From Oreocharis arfaki (Eukaryota; Chordata; Aves; Passeriformes; Paramythiidae), in contig VZRR01007849.1 in assembly GCA_013398015.1 (NCBI GenBank), positions 1,105,079-1,169,078 of the forward strand: DNA of 64,000 bases. The letters are read 5' to 3'. The notes below the pieces were generated by a model. The model did no database searches, was not told the DNA's origin, and saw nothing but the letters and a program-made list of their open reading frames with translations. A program made the position numbers and the translations under genes. Of the stretch, positions 39,331-52,453 are shown piece by piece. Within the stretch, counting starts at the first letter, position 1, and every line of letters starts with the position of its first letter.

Positions 39331-40750
39331 CATTTCTCTACAGTCTGAAACAAGACACAGAGAAGCACCCCTCTCATCTCAGCTGTGCAACTGCAAAACC
39401 ATTATGAGGACCCCAGTGAGAGCACGTTAAGGCCCCAGTGAGAGGGTGATTGAGTTACAGAAAGCATGTATCTCTCCCAGGGACATGTCCTGGGCAGTCC
39501 CAGTCTGCCTGCCAGCTCAGGCTCCTCTGAGCTAACCGGTTCCTCCACGTGCACTGCTCAGGGCAAGGGCTTCACTTGGAAAGGCAGGACCTGCCCAAGT
39601 GCCTTCTCTCCTGCCATGTAATTCCTGTGCTTCACCTATAGTAGCTGCTGTCAATTTCCAGCTCCTAGGTTCAGGCCAGAATACCTACATGTCTTCTTTC
39701 AGGGTGGTGTGTTACTAAGTTTTGTCCTACCGACTAACTCTTTCCTGTAATTCTTGTCACCATCCCTAGGCACTTGGCACAGCGCAGCAGAGCTCTGCTG
39801 GGGCAGTGTGAGCAGGTCTCTCTGTGCTGCCATGGGGCAGACCTCCCAGCTTTCTGCCTAGCTGTCTTCTCCCATGCCTGCAAGTAAGAGCTTGAGCCTC
39901 ATCACAAGGATGGTTTAAGGCTCATCCTCTTCCCCTCCCGCTGTTCAGCACAGGATGGCTCCAATTCTGCTTCCTGAAGCCTCAGCAACCCATGCCATTC
40001 CATCGTGCTGTGACTGCTTCCAAGTCTGGAGGCCCTATGCACTCTGATTGCCTCCACACCTGAAGGCCCCATTCCATTTATCCAGAGTCATGTAACCCAG
40101 ACTCCACCAGGCAGCTGGCCATGGAGCAGCCAGCAGGCAGGACCCCACCACAGGGCAACTGCAGCCTGTGCTTGGCTCTGCTGCCTTCCAGTTATGCCAC
40201 ATTTCCCATTCCTCTTTCCACCCTTGGTGCTCTCTCTCCAGTGCAGGCTCCTGGTCTGGACAGCAGCACTCCATGCCTAGACTTTTGCCCTGGTTTCTGC
40301 TTCTGCCCAGCTTCATCCCTCCTCCCCAGCTGCCCTCTGGTCTTCATTTCTCTTTTAACCAGAGAGCAGGGAGCCCTGTCCCACCCAAACCCTGGTATAT
40401 AGGTGTGGCAGCACCTTGTGGGGTTTAACTCTTAGGCAGAGCTCAGACTAATTAAGGGGCCAGATGGATTCCTCCCACAGTTTGGCGGCCTCGGGAGAGC
40501 AGGGATGTGCATACATTACCCCTGCAATCCTGCACACGGCGTTCTGACACTGCACAGCTCCTGTTTTCATGCTATTCCAGGCAGCCTTTGACGGATACAG
40601 GTTTGCAGCATGCAGACAGGACCTTTGCCATGTCGAAATGCCTCCAAGCAGCAACCACCCATGTTGGCAGGCTACTAGGTTTCTATAGAATTTTGACAAG
40701 TCTCCAGATGAACATCAAACCATCTCAAACCTCCTGAGGGGCTAAGAATT

Positions 40751-40767
40751 AAAAAAAAAAAAAAAAA
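40751..40767. repeat. poly(A) run, 17 bp
   Basis: Seventeen A residues. It could mark the tail of a retroposed transcript on the + strand, but the 250 bp upstream match no gene I know, and I see no flanking target duplication. Confidence 0.7.
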
Positions 40768-42769
40768 GAAAATCCCACACTAAACTGATTTCACATTTCA
40801 GGATTCCCTGCAGCTTTGTAGCTAATTTAGAATCTGTTGATCCTGGTGCCAATAAATAGTTTAAACTATCTCTGTGCTCAAACTTGGTTTCATCCTCAGG
40901 TTAGCATTGTTTGTTTAAGCTAGCAAGTCAATAATCAACAGTACATATAGGACAGATATTCATGCGTATTTGTTCCATTAAGCAGAATGTCTCATGGTAG
41001 CTAAACATTTCTCTGGAAATCTTGCTTTCTCAGAAGCAGGTGAGTGCACTGTTAATATATGTGCTAATGCACTGCCCCCCAGTGGAGTCGGAATCCGGTT
41101 CAGGAGATCAAGCTTTGCCACTCATGGGACATAGAGTAAATCAAAACATTAAATCAACCATTGGTGGGGCAGTATTAAATCTATTCAAATGTGTTTTATG
41201 GGGAGGATGATTCACATCCAGTTTTAAACTTGCAGTACAAACAGTGCTGTCTCAGAATATCTCCTTTCTCAGAAAGCACTGCAGTTAGAGGGAGTAGAAG
41301 GTCTTCAGCTGTTTGTGCATGATGCTTCACATTTCCAATATTCTAAGAAGAGCCATAAGAAGTTCTCATTTTTAAAGAATAGCCAAGTCTAAAATGTCTT
41401 AAGGCCGATGAGGTATTACACATAAATATTAAAGCAGCTGTAAGGAGCTGTATTTATTCACTACAACATCCCTCATCATCTGGTAGGAAAATGTGTCTCT
41501 TTCTAGTTGGTAACAGAAAAGATTATATTTATTTGATCCTATTGGATGTTTCTGAAGGCAATTTTAAATACTCTCGCTGGGTCCTTGTCTTCCAGACGTT
41601 GCTTCACAGAGGCCCCTTTCCTATCATCATTTAGTTTTCCCTACAGCAACACAGAATATTGTGAAACCTGAGGTTAGGTTCACAATTACAGTCAGACTCA
41701 TGGCTTGTCCAAAGACTCTTATCAAAAAGCAGCTTTACACGACTACAAATTTTTAAACATGCAACTAAATATCTAGACGGTAGAAATCAAGACAATAAGA
41801 CTATGACATTCACTGTTGAGTCAATTACTCTCTGCTGTCATCCTCTTCATTTTTTCCACAGTGCTCTGCCGTATTTCCATCACATCACCTCTGTGTCAGG
41901 ACAGGGTAGTGCTTCTGAAACCACATCTCTATGTTTTCTTGTGTCTGTGTCACTGGAGTGGGATGATGCAGCAGATGTGCTTAGGAGTGATAAAAGTATC
42001 TTTTCTTCTCAGCAGTATGGTTGGGTTGTAGCACCATAGAAGGCATCTGAATCAGCTAAATGACTAATGAATTGAGTGAGGAGATGAAGAAATACAAAGC
42101 TGACATGAAATACGGTGTTTTTGAAGAGGACATGCAGGCTAGGGTTAGCAGCACTCAAGCCAGAGGCAGTCAGCAGCCCTCCCCAGGTGACTGGGGAAGG
42201 GTGTAATGGACACTCTGTAGTGCACAGGGGAAGAGCATCAGCTGGCACAGCACTTGCAGCAGGAATACGGCTTCCTTGCTGCAGATGTATTTTCTGAACA
42301 CCACATAGGCTTGCCTTCCAGGTCATTAGTTTGCCAGCCTCAACTCCCCGCTTCGGCTGTGCTTTCTGGAGTGCCTGCTGTCAGGTCAGCAGGTGGTGAA
42401 GCTTGGCCTGCATATATTGCAGGGTGGCCTGCAGCATGTGCAATGGTTTCCTGTTACCTCAGTTCCCAGGCCACAGGTATTGAGGCTGAGGCACCAGTGG
42501 GACCCCTGGAAGGCAGACCCACACCTCCCCTAGGGCAGCCATCCCAGCAGGAGGTTTGCTCTGCTACCTGCAAAAAGCAGCTCCAGGACACCACTGACCC
42601 CTTTTTACAAGATGGGTGCTGGTAGCCTATTCCCTCTCCTGTAAAGCCTATTCCATCTCCTATAAAATCACAGAAGAAATAGAGACACTGCACAAATTAA
42701 ATGTGCAATATGTCCTTGGTGGGTAGTACTTGGCTCCTAAGTTCTCCTTGACAGGAAGCTTTAATTCCT

Positions 42770-42900
42770 AATAAAGCAGTTACCATGGACTGCTTGGACT
42801 TTGATAAAACATTTGACACCCATATGCATAAGGAACCTGAGATAGGTCCTACAGGTCACATCAAAAGGGCTTTCACTGAATTGAAGGGTCCTGCCTGGTC
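42770..42900 (+). mobile_element. possible LINE reverse-transcriptase scrap (weak)
   Basis: One frame over 42787-42820 reads DCLDFDKTFDT, close to the conserved reverse-transcriptase motif of CR1-type LINEs (LDFSKAFDTV). No further RT blocks can be followed on either side, so this may be coincidence or a heavily decayed fragment. Confidence 0.3.
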
Positions 42901-44279
42901 TCTCAAAACCAGTCTTATTTAAGTGAGTGTATTGGGCTGCAAGTTGCAATAACAAGTGGCTGAGCGTGCCAAGCTGGAAAGCAATAGCTCTTCCCAAACA
43001 GGCAGGGTGCAGTCACAAGGCTACTGCTTTGTAGGAAGGAGGTCAAATGGTTGTTTCCACAAGCTGGCACCTTGTGTGGCAAGGTGGCGTCTCAAAGTTT
43101 TCCTGAGTTGTGCGATGGTGGTGTTGGGAGAATAGGCGTGGAGAGAAAGGTGATGTCTTTTACCTGACCAGCTGATAGACCTAGAAAAAATAAACATCTC
43201 AAGCCTAGTTCCTTCATTAGGTCCAGAAAGCACCAGTAAAATCCATGCTAACTGCAAGGCAGAAGCAAGAATTCTTGGATCAGTCTTGCTATTCTAATAA
43301 ATCCCTCCACATGAGAGAAAAAGGTGGTTAACACCTGTGGAGCATGAGGGGGTGTTACCTGGGAACAAAGTGACAGGCCATAAGCTCCTGCAGAGAGGAG
43401 AAAAAAGGAGGAGGGCAGGAAAAAAGAAAAAAAAAGTCATTATCACCTGTGTTGTATTTTTAAATACATTATTAAATTTCTGGTATTTTGTAATTAACCC
43501 AAGTTAATTGTGAGCTCTTGGTTTGCATATTTCAGCCCAGAGGATAACCAGTTTTTAAAGCTAGCTTGCTACCTTGAAAGGCTCAGCTTGACACAGCCTA
43601 CTAATGGGTTTATCAGATAAGGTACCGCTAGGCTTAATGCGCTCCTTAATTAGGAATGTAAACACCTTCATTAAAAAAGAAATGAGGGCCTCAGAGAAAT
43701 TATGAAGAGATTTTATGATTATTGACTCGAAAGAGAAAGTATTCCAACAGAGAAAGCCATTTCTCCTTCCTTCTCTAGGAACGGAGGCAGCATACTTCGT
43801 AATTGCAACCCGGCACAGCATGTTGACCATAGAGATTCTCCTGCACTGTCCCTGCGATTTGGGACATCCTGGCTGAACAGAGATGTGAGGGACAGTCAGC
43901 CCCTCTGAAGGCATGTGTGTATAAACAGATGTGTTTGTGTACACACGTGTGCCTGTAAACACACGATTCCTGCAGACGTGTCCATGTGATGGGCTGCAAC
44001 TCTAGCTCTCCTTAGCTAAGGAGGTGGTTGTTCCTCCTCTTGCCTCTCTATGTGTCGTGGCTGGCATAAATAGCAGCCTCAGCAGGTCGTAGCTCGCAAG
44101 TACCCACAGATATGGGCATTTGGTTGTTCCAAAGGCGTGTTCCTCTACCCAGCACTGGGACTGTGTTTTGGCCTCTATGCCCTCACTGAAGCCCCAGGGG
44201 TAGGCATGTCCATGAGATGGGTGGGTGGATGGGGCACATGGGGGCTGCTCCCACAGACCATGCCTCAACCCCCTGCTTG

Positions 44280-44460
44280 GGGCACTGGGGCCCGCAAGCC
44301 CTGGCTGGTGCTCCAGGCCCTGTGCCGTGCCCTGCAGCCGCCTCTCCCCTCGGGCACCCCGGCACGGCGCCTGCTCGCTGTGTGGCCCCTGCTCCCAGCG
44401 GAGAGCTTCCTTCCCTCTGCTCCCTCTCCCTGCTCTTCCCAACAATGGTGGCCCGGGCAG
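44280..44460 (+). promoter_or_regulatory. GC-rich patch, weak CpG cluster
   Basis: About 10 CpG dinucleotides lie in 180 bp, well above the local background but far below the density at 5.4-6.0 kb. It sits about 7 kb upstream of the EDAR start-codon exon and could be an internal or alternative promoter. Nothing else supports that reading, and the open frames here result from base composition. Confidence 0.2.
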
Positions 44461-45127
44461 CTTGGGATGTAGTTTTGAATTTAAATGCAGCCAGCCTTCA
44501 GTTTACAAAAATAATAAGTCCTCTTCAAACACAGTTATGTAAAAAGTAGAATAATAAATACTTAATGTTTGTTGGCAGCATACGTATCCCTTTGTCTGTA
44601 AGACAGAGGCCTGTTGACAAACAAGAGGCTTTTCTGGGACTCTAACACAAAGTACCAAAGTATACATGGCCACAACCTAATCCTGCCTCCATTACCTTTG
44701 CCAAACAGTGAAACTTCTGCACCACTGTTTAATGTGCTTGTTCAAGGAAGGACGATTCATGGCCAGGACCCTCCTGATGACATCCTGCCTCATGCAGGGA
44801 CCTGCTCTGCGGTACCCTCAGAGGCACCGCCACGCTGTGCTGCATCTCCCTCCCACTGCACCCCAGCTGCTATTCACTGTGCCTGTCAGATGCAGTAATT
44901 CAGATGTTTTCATGTAAACCATGGAAAAACCAGAACTGTGTGTTGACCTCTAACAATATTTGGCTTTTAGTTGAGAAATGCAAATGTACTGTAGAGCTAA
45001 GAACAGACATTATTTGTTGAATGATCACCATGGGACTTTTATTCTATTTACAATTTCAATAAATTCTGTCAATGGTCACTGCAGGATTTCACCTCAGTTC
45101 CTTCCTGTAAAGTATTTCTAAATTTCA

Positions 45128-45192
45128 ACCATTGTTGTATTTAAATAATAATACAATAATAAATACAATAACCGACCATTATTGTATTTAAA
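45128..45192. repeat. AT-rich local duplication
   Basis: ACCATTGTTGTATTTAAA at 45128-45145 recurs as ACCATTATTGTATTTAAA at 45175-45192, and the AATAAATACAATA between them is inverted relative to both. It is a small, slippage-prone AT-rich cluster. Confidence 0.65.
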
Positions 45193-46156
45193 GAATGACA
45201 GTGTCTACACTGTGCTAAAAATCATCTGCTTCCCAAATATTGTGATCTTTGAAGGTAATCAGCAGCTCCCAGGAACAGACCTAGGAAGCAAAGTGTGAAC
45301 TCAAACCCTTATTGGTCTTAATAAGGAAAAACAAGACTCAGACTGTTTTTACTGTGTTGCCTGTCATCTAGAACAGTAAAGCAAAGCAAAAAGGAAAAGA
45401 TGTTAGAAAAGCACCATCATTGCTTTGGTAGTTTGTATTTTCCTAATAAGCTTTCAATTTTCTGCTCCAAATGGAAAGCAATACTTGTCTCAGGAGAACT
45501 TCTGAATCTAAATTGTTTCCATATCAGCAGTTTTACCTTACCCCTGGAAGCAAAATTCCAAAACCAAGTTTCCTGTCCCTTGGGTAGGAGTAAATAGGGA
45601 ACCTTCTTAGGAAACAGTGATGGAGAAAGAACTGAGCAGATGTGGCACTGAGACAACCCATCCAACAGTGAATGACTGTATTGCTGCTCATTAATTCTCA
45701 TCTTAGAAGTATTAGGCTGGGGGGTCTAGCATGTTCATTGGAATTCTTTCATGGTGATGTAAGATCCATCTTCCCACTATTTCCATGGAAAACTCAGATG
45801 CCCTCTGGCAGCTGTGAGCTGGCAACGAGGTGAGCTCACCTGGGCGGTGCAGTGGGAGCTCTGCTGGGGAGGATGGGGTGCAGCCCTAATGTGCCCCCAG
45901 CACTACCACCTTTCCCAGTGCTTCTTGAAAAGAAAGCCCAAGCCGTCTGAAAATAAATACATAAGCAAGGAAACCAGAAGGAGTAATATGACCATTGTAG
46001 CACTTTCTGGCAGACATTAGGAGGAGCTGAAAATAATCAGAAAGTCTTCATGGAAATCCCCTTAGAAAAACAAGCAGAGGTGGAAAGCAAGCCTACACCA
46101 CTGAGGAGAATCCTTCTGGGGACTGGCCAAAGAAGTCAAGATTTTTTTCCCCATTA

Positions 46157-46180
46157 TATCTATCTGTCTATCTATCTATC
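46157..46180 (+). repeat. TATC tetranucleotide microsatellite
   Basis: Six tetranucleotide units, one of them TGTC instead of TATC. It is a potential length-polymorphic marker. Confidence 0.9.
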
Positions 46181-46245
46181 AGAAATATAAGGTTTCTGGG
46201 GTTTTTTTCCCTTAATTATGCATCAGGACACATCACAGAATTTTT

Positions 46246-46261
46246 TATTTATTTATTTATT
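46246..46261 (+). repeat. ATTT tetranucleotide microsatellite
   Basis: Four ATTT units following a short T-run, about 65 bp to the right of the TATC microsatellite. Confidence 0.85.
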
Positions 46262-48590
46262 GTAAAACACCAATAAGAAAGCAAAAGAGCCTATGTAACT
46301 TATCCTAAGATCAGGGCAGCCTTTTGACTCGGGGAGATCCAAATCCCTGCTCACGTTTTTGCCCTTATATTTTCATGTTTGTATAAAGCAGAAGTAGCCT
46401 CCGTGGCAGGAGGTCATGTGTGCCTTTTCCCAACAGTATCACTTCCTCACCAAAACATCAGCTTTTCCAGCATGAATGTCACTGAAGTGGATGTGTTGTG
46501 GTCTCAGGTTGCAAGATCAATGAATTACCATTTTCCAGCCCAGAATATCCATGCTGTGTTTACTCCCCTCTCACCTCCCCTAGTGGCTTGGGGCAGCAGG
46601 GAGAGGGGTTACCTGTGAGCCATGTGCCCTGAGAGGACTTTGGAGCGGGAATGGAGACCACAGTGGTCCTCCTGCAGTTCCAGCCTGGCAGGGTTAGGTT
46701 TTGGAGGGATGCTGCTGGCAGGTAAAACCAATGTCAGCCACGGGGAGAGGCTGAATCAGGGCCATGCCAGTAGCAAGGGGGCTGGGGCACAGCTGGCTTG
46801 GTACCAGCCAACAGTGTGTGTGCTATGGGAGACCCCAGGGTTCTCTCAGACCTTGTTAATGCCCCTTTTCTGCAGAAATGTGTGTCAGTAACTCAGTGTG
46901 TTGAAAAAAACATTTCCTTCTTTCCTGCTTTTGCTTTGCTCCTGCATGGTAGCCTCTTTTTCCCCTGAAGACCTTTTCATAAAGTTGATGGGCTGCCTAC
47001 CTGAGACCTGACACGTCTTTATGTAAGGTGAAAAAACAGGTTTGAATACCAACTTCCAGATGTAGTTTCCAAATGAGCAAGTCTGTAGGAGATGGATGGC
47101 TCTTCATTAGGCTTGGCTGTCCCCAGGTCCTCAACACACAGTGCCCCCATCAACAAATTGAAGAATCTTTTGTCTCCTCTTGTCAATGCTGTTCCCAGTG
47201 GAAAAAGTCTTGTTTCTGTGCCCAATGAATCAATTATTTTTCTGACAGAGTTGCCAGGTCACAGGGCAATTAAAGTTTTATGTGTAGCTTGGGTTGTTCT
47301 CACTGCTTTTTGATGTTTCAGGTAAAAAGGAAGAATGGAGTTGTATCATTTTAGCACTTTTTACATCTCTCTGAAGAAATTCGTAAGGTGTTTGCAAGGT
47401 CAGAGTGATAAAGAAACAGTGGGAAACAGTGTAGTTGGTGTTGTCCTACGGATGTAATAATGTTCCGTATGAAATTTTTTCACAAGAATGCAAACTGTAA
47501 TTAAGGCTACAAAATAGTTTTCTTCCATCATCTCTGTTTCCATTTACTTTTAATTCGCTAAGTTTATTCTGTCCCTGAGCATGCAGTGCCACCATTGTCA
47601 TTCAGTGATGGGCTTCCCTCCTGAAAGCAAAACTCAGACTGCATCTATTTTCAGAAGTCTGGAGCCAGACTGAACTCTGCTGCTGAACTCTGAAGCCTCG
47701 AGGCCCTGCAGTGAGGATTATATGCTTATCTCAATTAAGAAGGATTTAGCACCATTGGGAGCATACAGAGATTACCTACTGAGCTCATGCAAAAAACCGT
47801 GATAATCTCTGGAAAAGGTGGTTTGAGAGGTTCCTCCTATAAACCCTGGGAATTCGGGGCAAGCGTTGAGTTTGCTGGTGGCCCCTGTGAAGTACATGCA
47901 ACTTGTCCACCTTTATTTATATGAAAGCCTTTGTCTTGCATTCTGCTGTTGTTAGTTGGGATCTTGGATGAGGATTGATGATTGATACCAATTTGCCAGC
48001 TACTTAGGGATTACATTCCTAGCCACAGATCTGATAATCAAACTGCTGAGTAGGAAACCCCAGAAAAGAAATGCACGTAGACCTATCGGAATTGGCACAG
48101 TTGTTTGAGGCATTGGTTGTGTCTTTCCCTCTCACAAGGTTGTTTTCTGTCCTTGAAATATATGTAAGTTAATGATGAAACTAAAGAAATACAGAGATAC
48201 CAAAAAGCCCACATCTCTCTACATGAGAAATATTTCTCTGCTTCAATCCATGTGTTTGTTTTCCTCCTTTTTTCAACTGTATTTTAAAAAACAAAAAAGT
48301 CTGTGATAGGAAATTATTTTTCCACTGTATCACTTATTGAAGATGGAGAATTAAAAGAATATGTAAGGTCATCCATTGAAAGCTGTGAGCTTTAGCTTAG
48401 TCCACCAGCTGTGGTAACCTCATTGTTTGCACATTTCATACATTTACTCTGATTATAATCATGGATGCTGTAAATATCATGGCAGGGTTACCTAATAATC
48501 TAAGTACGTTATCTAATTCAAAGGCCAACTACAATGCATTATGCTTTTTCTTGTTTGGACAGCATGAACTAATAGTTTTCTACCTGGTGA

Positions 48591-48626
48591 TTTATTTATT
48601 TAATTACTTATTTACATATTTATTTC
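48591..48626. repeat. AT-rich low-complexity tract
   Basis: Degenerate TTTA/TTAC iterations over about 36 bp. There is no coding or regulatory reading I can support. Confidence 0.7.
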
Positions 48627-50662
48627 TATCTGCCAGTTCTTGATAAGAAACCACAAGGACTGTATGGAAGGATTTTTGGTCTGAGAGGAGAAATATTTGA
48701 GTAATAGGATCCCAGTCATCTCTTTTCCTGTTCCCCAACTTTCTGCCTTGCGGTCCATAGGAAAGTAGCTGAGACAAGGAGTCGCTAACATTTCTTGCTG
48801 TGGTTGCCACTGGGAAAATAATCTGCCTTTTCCTGTCATCTTACATATATAGTCTTACCAGCTATTAACGAATATGCCCAAAAGACAAATATAGCTGTAA
48901 TTAGCAACCCCCGCTAGTCATGACAAGACTTGCTGTGTGTTGCACACCTGATCCACAAAGACACCAGTCTATGTTTTACACCTCCTCTCTGGAGACACCC
49001 ACACGTCCCGAACAAAAACACAAATCGGGATCTCTGGAGGGCTTGGCAGACAAGCTGCCGGAGATCCCGCATTCCTTAGGAGCGATACCATAGTCCCAGC
49101 AGAAAATACACCTCCAGCTCCTTCCCGCTCACCGCTTCATGCCGTGCCACAGGAGAAAGTAATTTGCTTCAGCCAAAGTGGAATAATTCATTAAGAACTG
49201 ATTTCTTTTAATGGTTAGGGGCCGTAATGTCTGGTCACTCTTTTTCTTGTGTCTTGGCAGAAGCTGGCTGTTTGTCCATTTCTTCATAGGTGTCAGCTAG
49301 AGACAAAAGCAATCTTGGCACTGGAAGATTCCTTGTTGTGTGGATGGGATTAATGAGTGACAGATAGCATGGTGCAGATATGACTTACCATATCTGAAAA
49401 CTGACTGCAAGCCCAAGAGCAGCCTGGCATATCTTGGTATCTCCCCAGCTGAATAACCTGTGGCCCTACTGCCAGAAACCTCCATCATTTCCTTCCCCCC
49501 ACTCCCATGTTCACTCCTGTGTTATAAAATTAAAGTGTTTTGAGCTTTAACTCCGAAGGAGGGAAAAATCTCCCACCAACCAACCGACCAAACAAAACCA
49601 AAAGAAATAACACAGTCAATTTATGTCAGCGTACTTGAATAGCAGGATGAATTTGTGGGAAAAGTCCCCCCTGGAGTTCTAATCTAGCCATGTTTAGCAC
49701 TTGGAAATGGCTTTTTCCAGTTAAAAAAGTATTTCCCATATGCTTGACATATTGCTGCATAAGATGATGGAATGCAGGAGAAAAAAAGTATGTTTACATA
49801 CAAAGCATACCCCACATGCATATTTACAGTAAGAGAGAGAGAAATATTTAATTTATGTATGTATAACTTGACACTTTCAACATTTTATGTAAATAAATGC
49901 CAAATGAAGAAGATTGTATTGTACATTAGTGGGCTACACTTCTTCATTTCCATTTTTCAAATCTGGCTATGATTGCATACAAGTACCTCAAACAGCGAAC
50001 ATCTGGGTGGCTTGGAAGCAACTGAAGAGTGTTTTTGCTGTAAGATATCCTCTTACTGTAAAGTTACAGATTCAAGGTTTACTGGTGAAATTTTTGGTTC
50101 TGAACAGCCTCAGATCAGATTTATAATAAATGCAATAATTTAGCAGTATCAGTGGAGACACAACCTTAATGATATTGACATCTAAGGTCTAACAAACTCT
50201 TTTTATAATTAGGGTACAGTTTAACATAGATATGCATTAAGATAATATCCTTGGAACTTTTCCAGGCAACTGCACTGCCACAGACAAAGCCTTCATCCAG
50301 CTCCATGTTTGACACTTTATACAATGGAATTACTATTTCCCATCTCTTACCTCCAGATTTAGGACAATTTATCTCTGATTCTCTTTTGTTTCTATGTTTC
50401 AAGGTGCAATTTCCTGCACAAACGAATATACTCATGATTCAGGTTGTCCACCCACCCACCCAGTTACCTGTCTCAGCTAGCCCAATTGCTGGAAGGAACA
50501 TATAAAGCAAGTTCATAGCTTGATGCTGGAGTGATATAATCTTTGCTTAATCTACTTAGTGTTTAAAAATGTAAATGTTAGCAGCTATCTCAAATACTAC
50601 AGCACTGCTCTCATGTAAATTGTATGCTCGAATGTGGCACAAAGCAGTAATTGTACTCTTCT

Positions 50663-50681
50663 GGGAGGCTAAAAGCCTCCC
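50663..50681. repeat. 8-bp perfect hairpin GGGAGGCT/AGCCTCCC
   Basis: The stem GGGAGGCT pairs exactly with AGCCTCCC across a 3-nt AAA loop. It would be a strong small RNA stem-loop in the pre-mRNA, about 1 kb before the EDAR start-codon exon. No known function. Confidence 0.7.
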
Positions 50682-51669
50682 TTCGTCTGAAACATGGAAA
50701 ATTGAAAGAGTAGTTTACATCTGCTAGGACCAAAGTGTTGCAACTGTATCTCAAACATTTGCAATTTGAAGCCCTAAATTCCCTCGGGCATATTATGTGC
50801 TGTAACAATATAATTAAATACATTGTATCATGCTAAAAAATCCAATTTGTGCCTTCTTTTCCGGTCTCTTTCTTCGCCTTACAAAGAAATCTAGTACATG
50901 AATATGTAACATTAGCTCTTAATGAAAAAGAATCATTTTAAGAAACTTAATAAATTATCACGTGTTTGTAACATCGATTTCAGCCTTTCTTTTTCCCAAT
51001 TGTTTTAATAGCTTTTTGGATATAAGGTTTGGCTCCTTCCTTGGGTTTAACTTCTTAAATCTGCAGTTTGCTTTTCGAGAACAAAAAGCAGCTGATGCTT
51101 CCTAAAGAAGGGAAAGCAGCTCTGGGCTTTCTCGGTGCATCCACAGGAGCTGGCAAGGAAAGTGCAGCCCTGGTGTTCTGACTGGCCGTGCTGCTTGCCA
51201 TTGGTTCACTCCCTGGCCCTGCTCTGGCTGCTCCATACAGACCTTTCCCAGACAAACCTGATGCAGTGTGCTCAAGCACTAAGTAGTGTGGACAAAAGCC
51301 AGGCTAGTGATCCCCAGCCCTCCCTCATTTAGCGGTCAAGATGCAGCCCTTCATTCCTCTGCGGGAGGATTTCTCAGCAAGCCAAGAAGCACCAGAATTC
51401 AGACTTCACAGATTTTTGTAAATGTGGCAAAACTGGATTCCTTGCTGCCATTATCTTCTCAAAGAGAGGAAAGAGATGTGCAGTCAGGGTGTGTGGTGTC
51501 TGTGTGTGTGCACGAGTGCATGTGCACATCTCCCCTCCCTTTGTTTAGACCTCTGGGCATCACTCCCATGTAACCTTTGTTCTTCTTATGAGCCCTTCTG
51601 TTCTTATTTTGGCAACACACACAGATATTTACTCATGTTCATAAACAACCACCAATTCTATCTTTTCAG

Positions 51670-51687
51670 GTGAAATATCCAGAGAGC
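51670..51687 (+). other. EDAR: EDAR 5' UTR segment ahead of the start codon
   Basis: A splice acceptor (CTATCTTTTCAG ending at 51669) opens an exon whose first 18 nt precede the start codon. This matches the mammalian gene, where exon 1 is wholly non-coding and exon 2 carries the ATG. The exon start is inferred from the AG and the short pyrimidine tract; a transcription start close by cannot be excluded. Confidence 0.55.
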
Positions 51688-51738
51688 ATGGCTCACCTGG
51701 GTGAACGTAAATGGACTCACGTGTTCCCTTTCCTGGTG
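51688..51738 (+). CDS. EDAR: EDAR, first coding exon (residues 1-17, signal peptide)
   Basis: EDAR is the type I membrane receptor for ectodysplasin A1; it signals through EDARADD to NF-kappaB and directs placode formation for feathers, scales, hair and teeth. This exon encodes MAHLGERKWTHVFPFLV, the charged N-region and most of the hydrophobic core of the signal peptide. The ATG has a strong context (A at -3, G at +4), and its distance to the first mature cysteine (C31) is the same as in human EDAR. The exon ends in phase 0 before the donor GTAGGT at 51739. A second GT (GTATTT at 51743) lies 4 nt downstream; its use would shift the frame, so I prefer the first. The next exon supplies VSLVYSASA, giving a predicted cleavage after A26. 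The exon is 51 nt, too short to call on coding statistics alone; the call rests on frame, splice site and match to the family. Confidence 0.88.
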
Positions 51739-52453
51739 GTAGGTATTTATGTGTGTACATGTGTGTCTAGTGTGCAAAGATAACAAGGTTCTGCTTGGGT
51801 TGTTCACAACTGCCTGTGAATTGTGGCAGAACCACACATGACCTAGGGACTGAACCTCAACGCAGCAATCAGTTTCCATTCCATGAAACACCTGAGAATG
51901 TGCTGCTTAAACTGTGGCTGCCAGGAAGGAGGGGGAAGGAGAAGGAGGGAGAATGAGAAGGACCCAGGGTGGAGCAGAGACAGAAGGTGCTGGAAGAGCA
52001 GATTAGCCTGGGTGTCTGCACAGCCCTATTGTGGTTGAGCCCGAGGCAGTGCATTATCTCGGGTTGTTATAGTTGTCCCTTGCAGTCACATTTATGAAGG
52101 CTCATTAGAGATGGGAGTGGTGAGGGTGTGAACTCGGGCTTTTGCTTGTGTGGGAGAGCATGTGAGTTAATAGGTCAGGAACCTTGGCCTTCAGTGTTTC
52201 AAGGAGCGGCTGTGCCAACAGGCATGAATGTCAGTCTCTGAGAAACTCTTGGAAGCACCAGGTTGCTGAAACATGCATCTGCTTCCATTCAAACAGTGTC
52301 ACCACTTCTGCTTCTGAGCTTTAGGGGTGTTTCACACTGCAGTGCTGGCCCTGCTGCCTGTTGAGCCACAGCAGCTGGGCAAGGGGAGAGGGTGAGGCAT
52401 GGAGGATGATGGCAGTGGAAGTGACAGTGCTCTGGAATGCTCTTTGGTGACAG
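51739..52453 (+). other. EDAR: EDAR intron between first and second coding exons (715 bp)
   Basis: The intron begins GTAGGT and ends GACAG. The acceptor has a poor polypyrimidine tract (GCTCTTTGGTGACAG). It contains short TG-rich stretches and nothing else I recognise. Confidence 0.85.

Larger units (their letters stand above)
39331..51669. other. non-coding DNA, probable EDAR intron 1 (3' part)
   Basis: This is unique sequence up to the splice acceptor of the start-codon exon. It holds an A17 run at 40751-40767, a possible LINE scrap at 42770-42900, a modest GC-rich patch at 44280-44460, TATC and ATTT microsatellites near 46.2 kb and an AT-rich tract at 48591-48626. No coding exon is recognisable. 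Confidence 0.45.

Noticed and set aside
50663..50681. Hairpin as a transcription terminator
   Set aside because: Intrinsic terminators of this type are bacterial; the window is vertebrate and no T-run follows.
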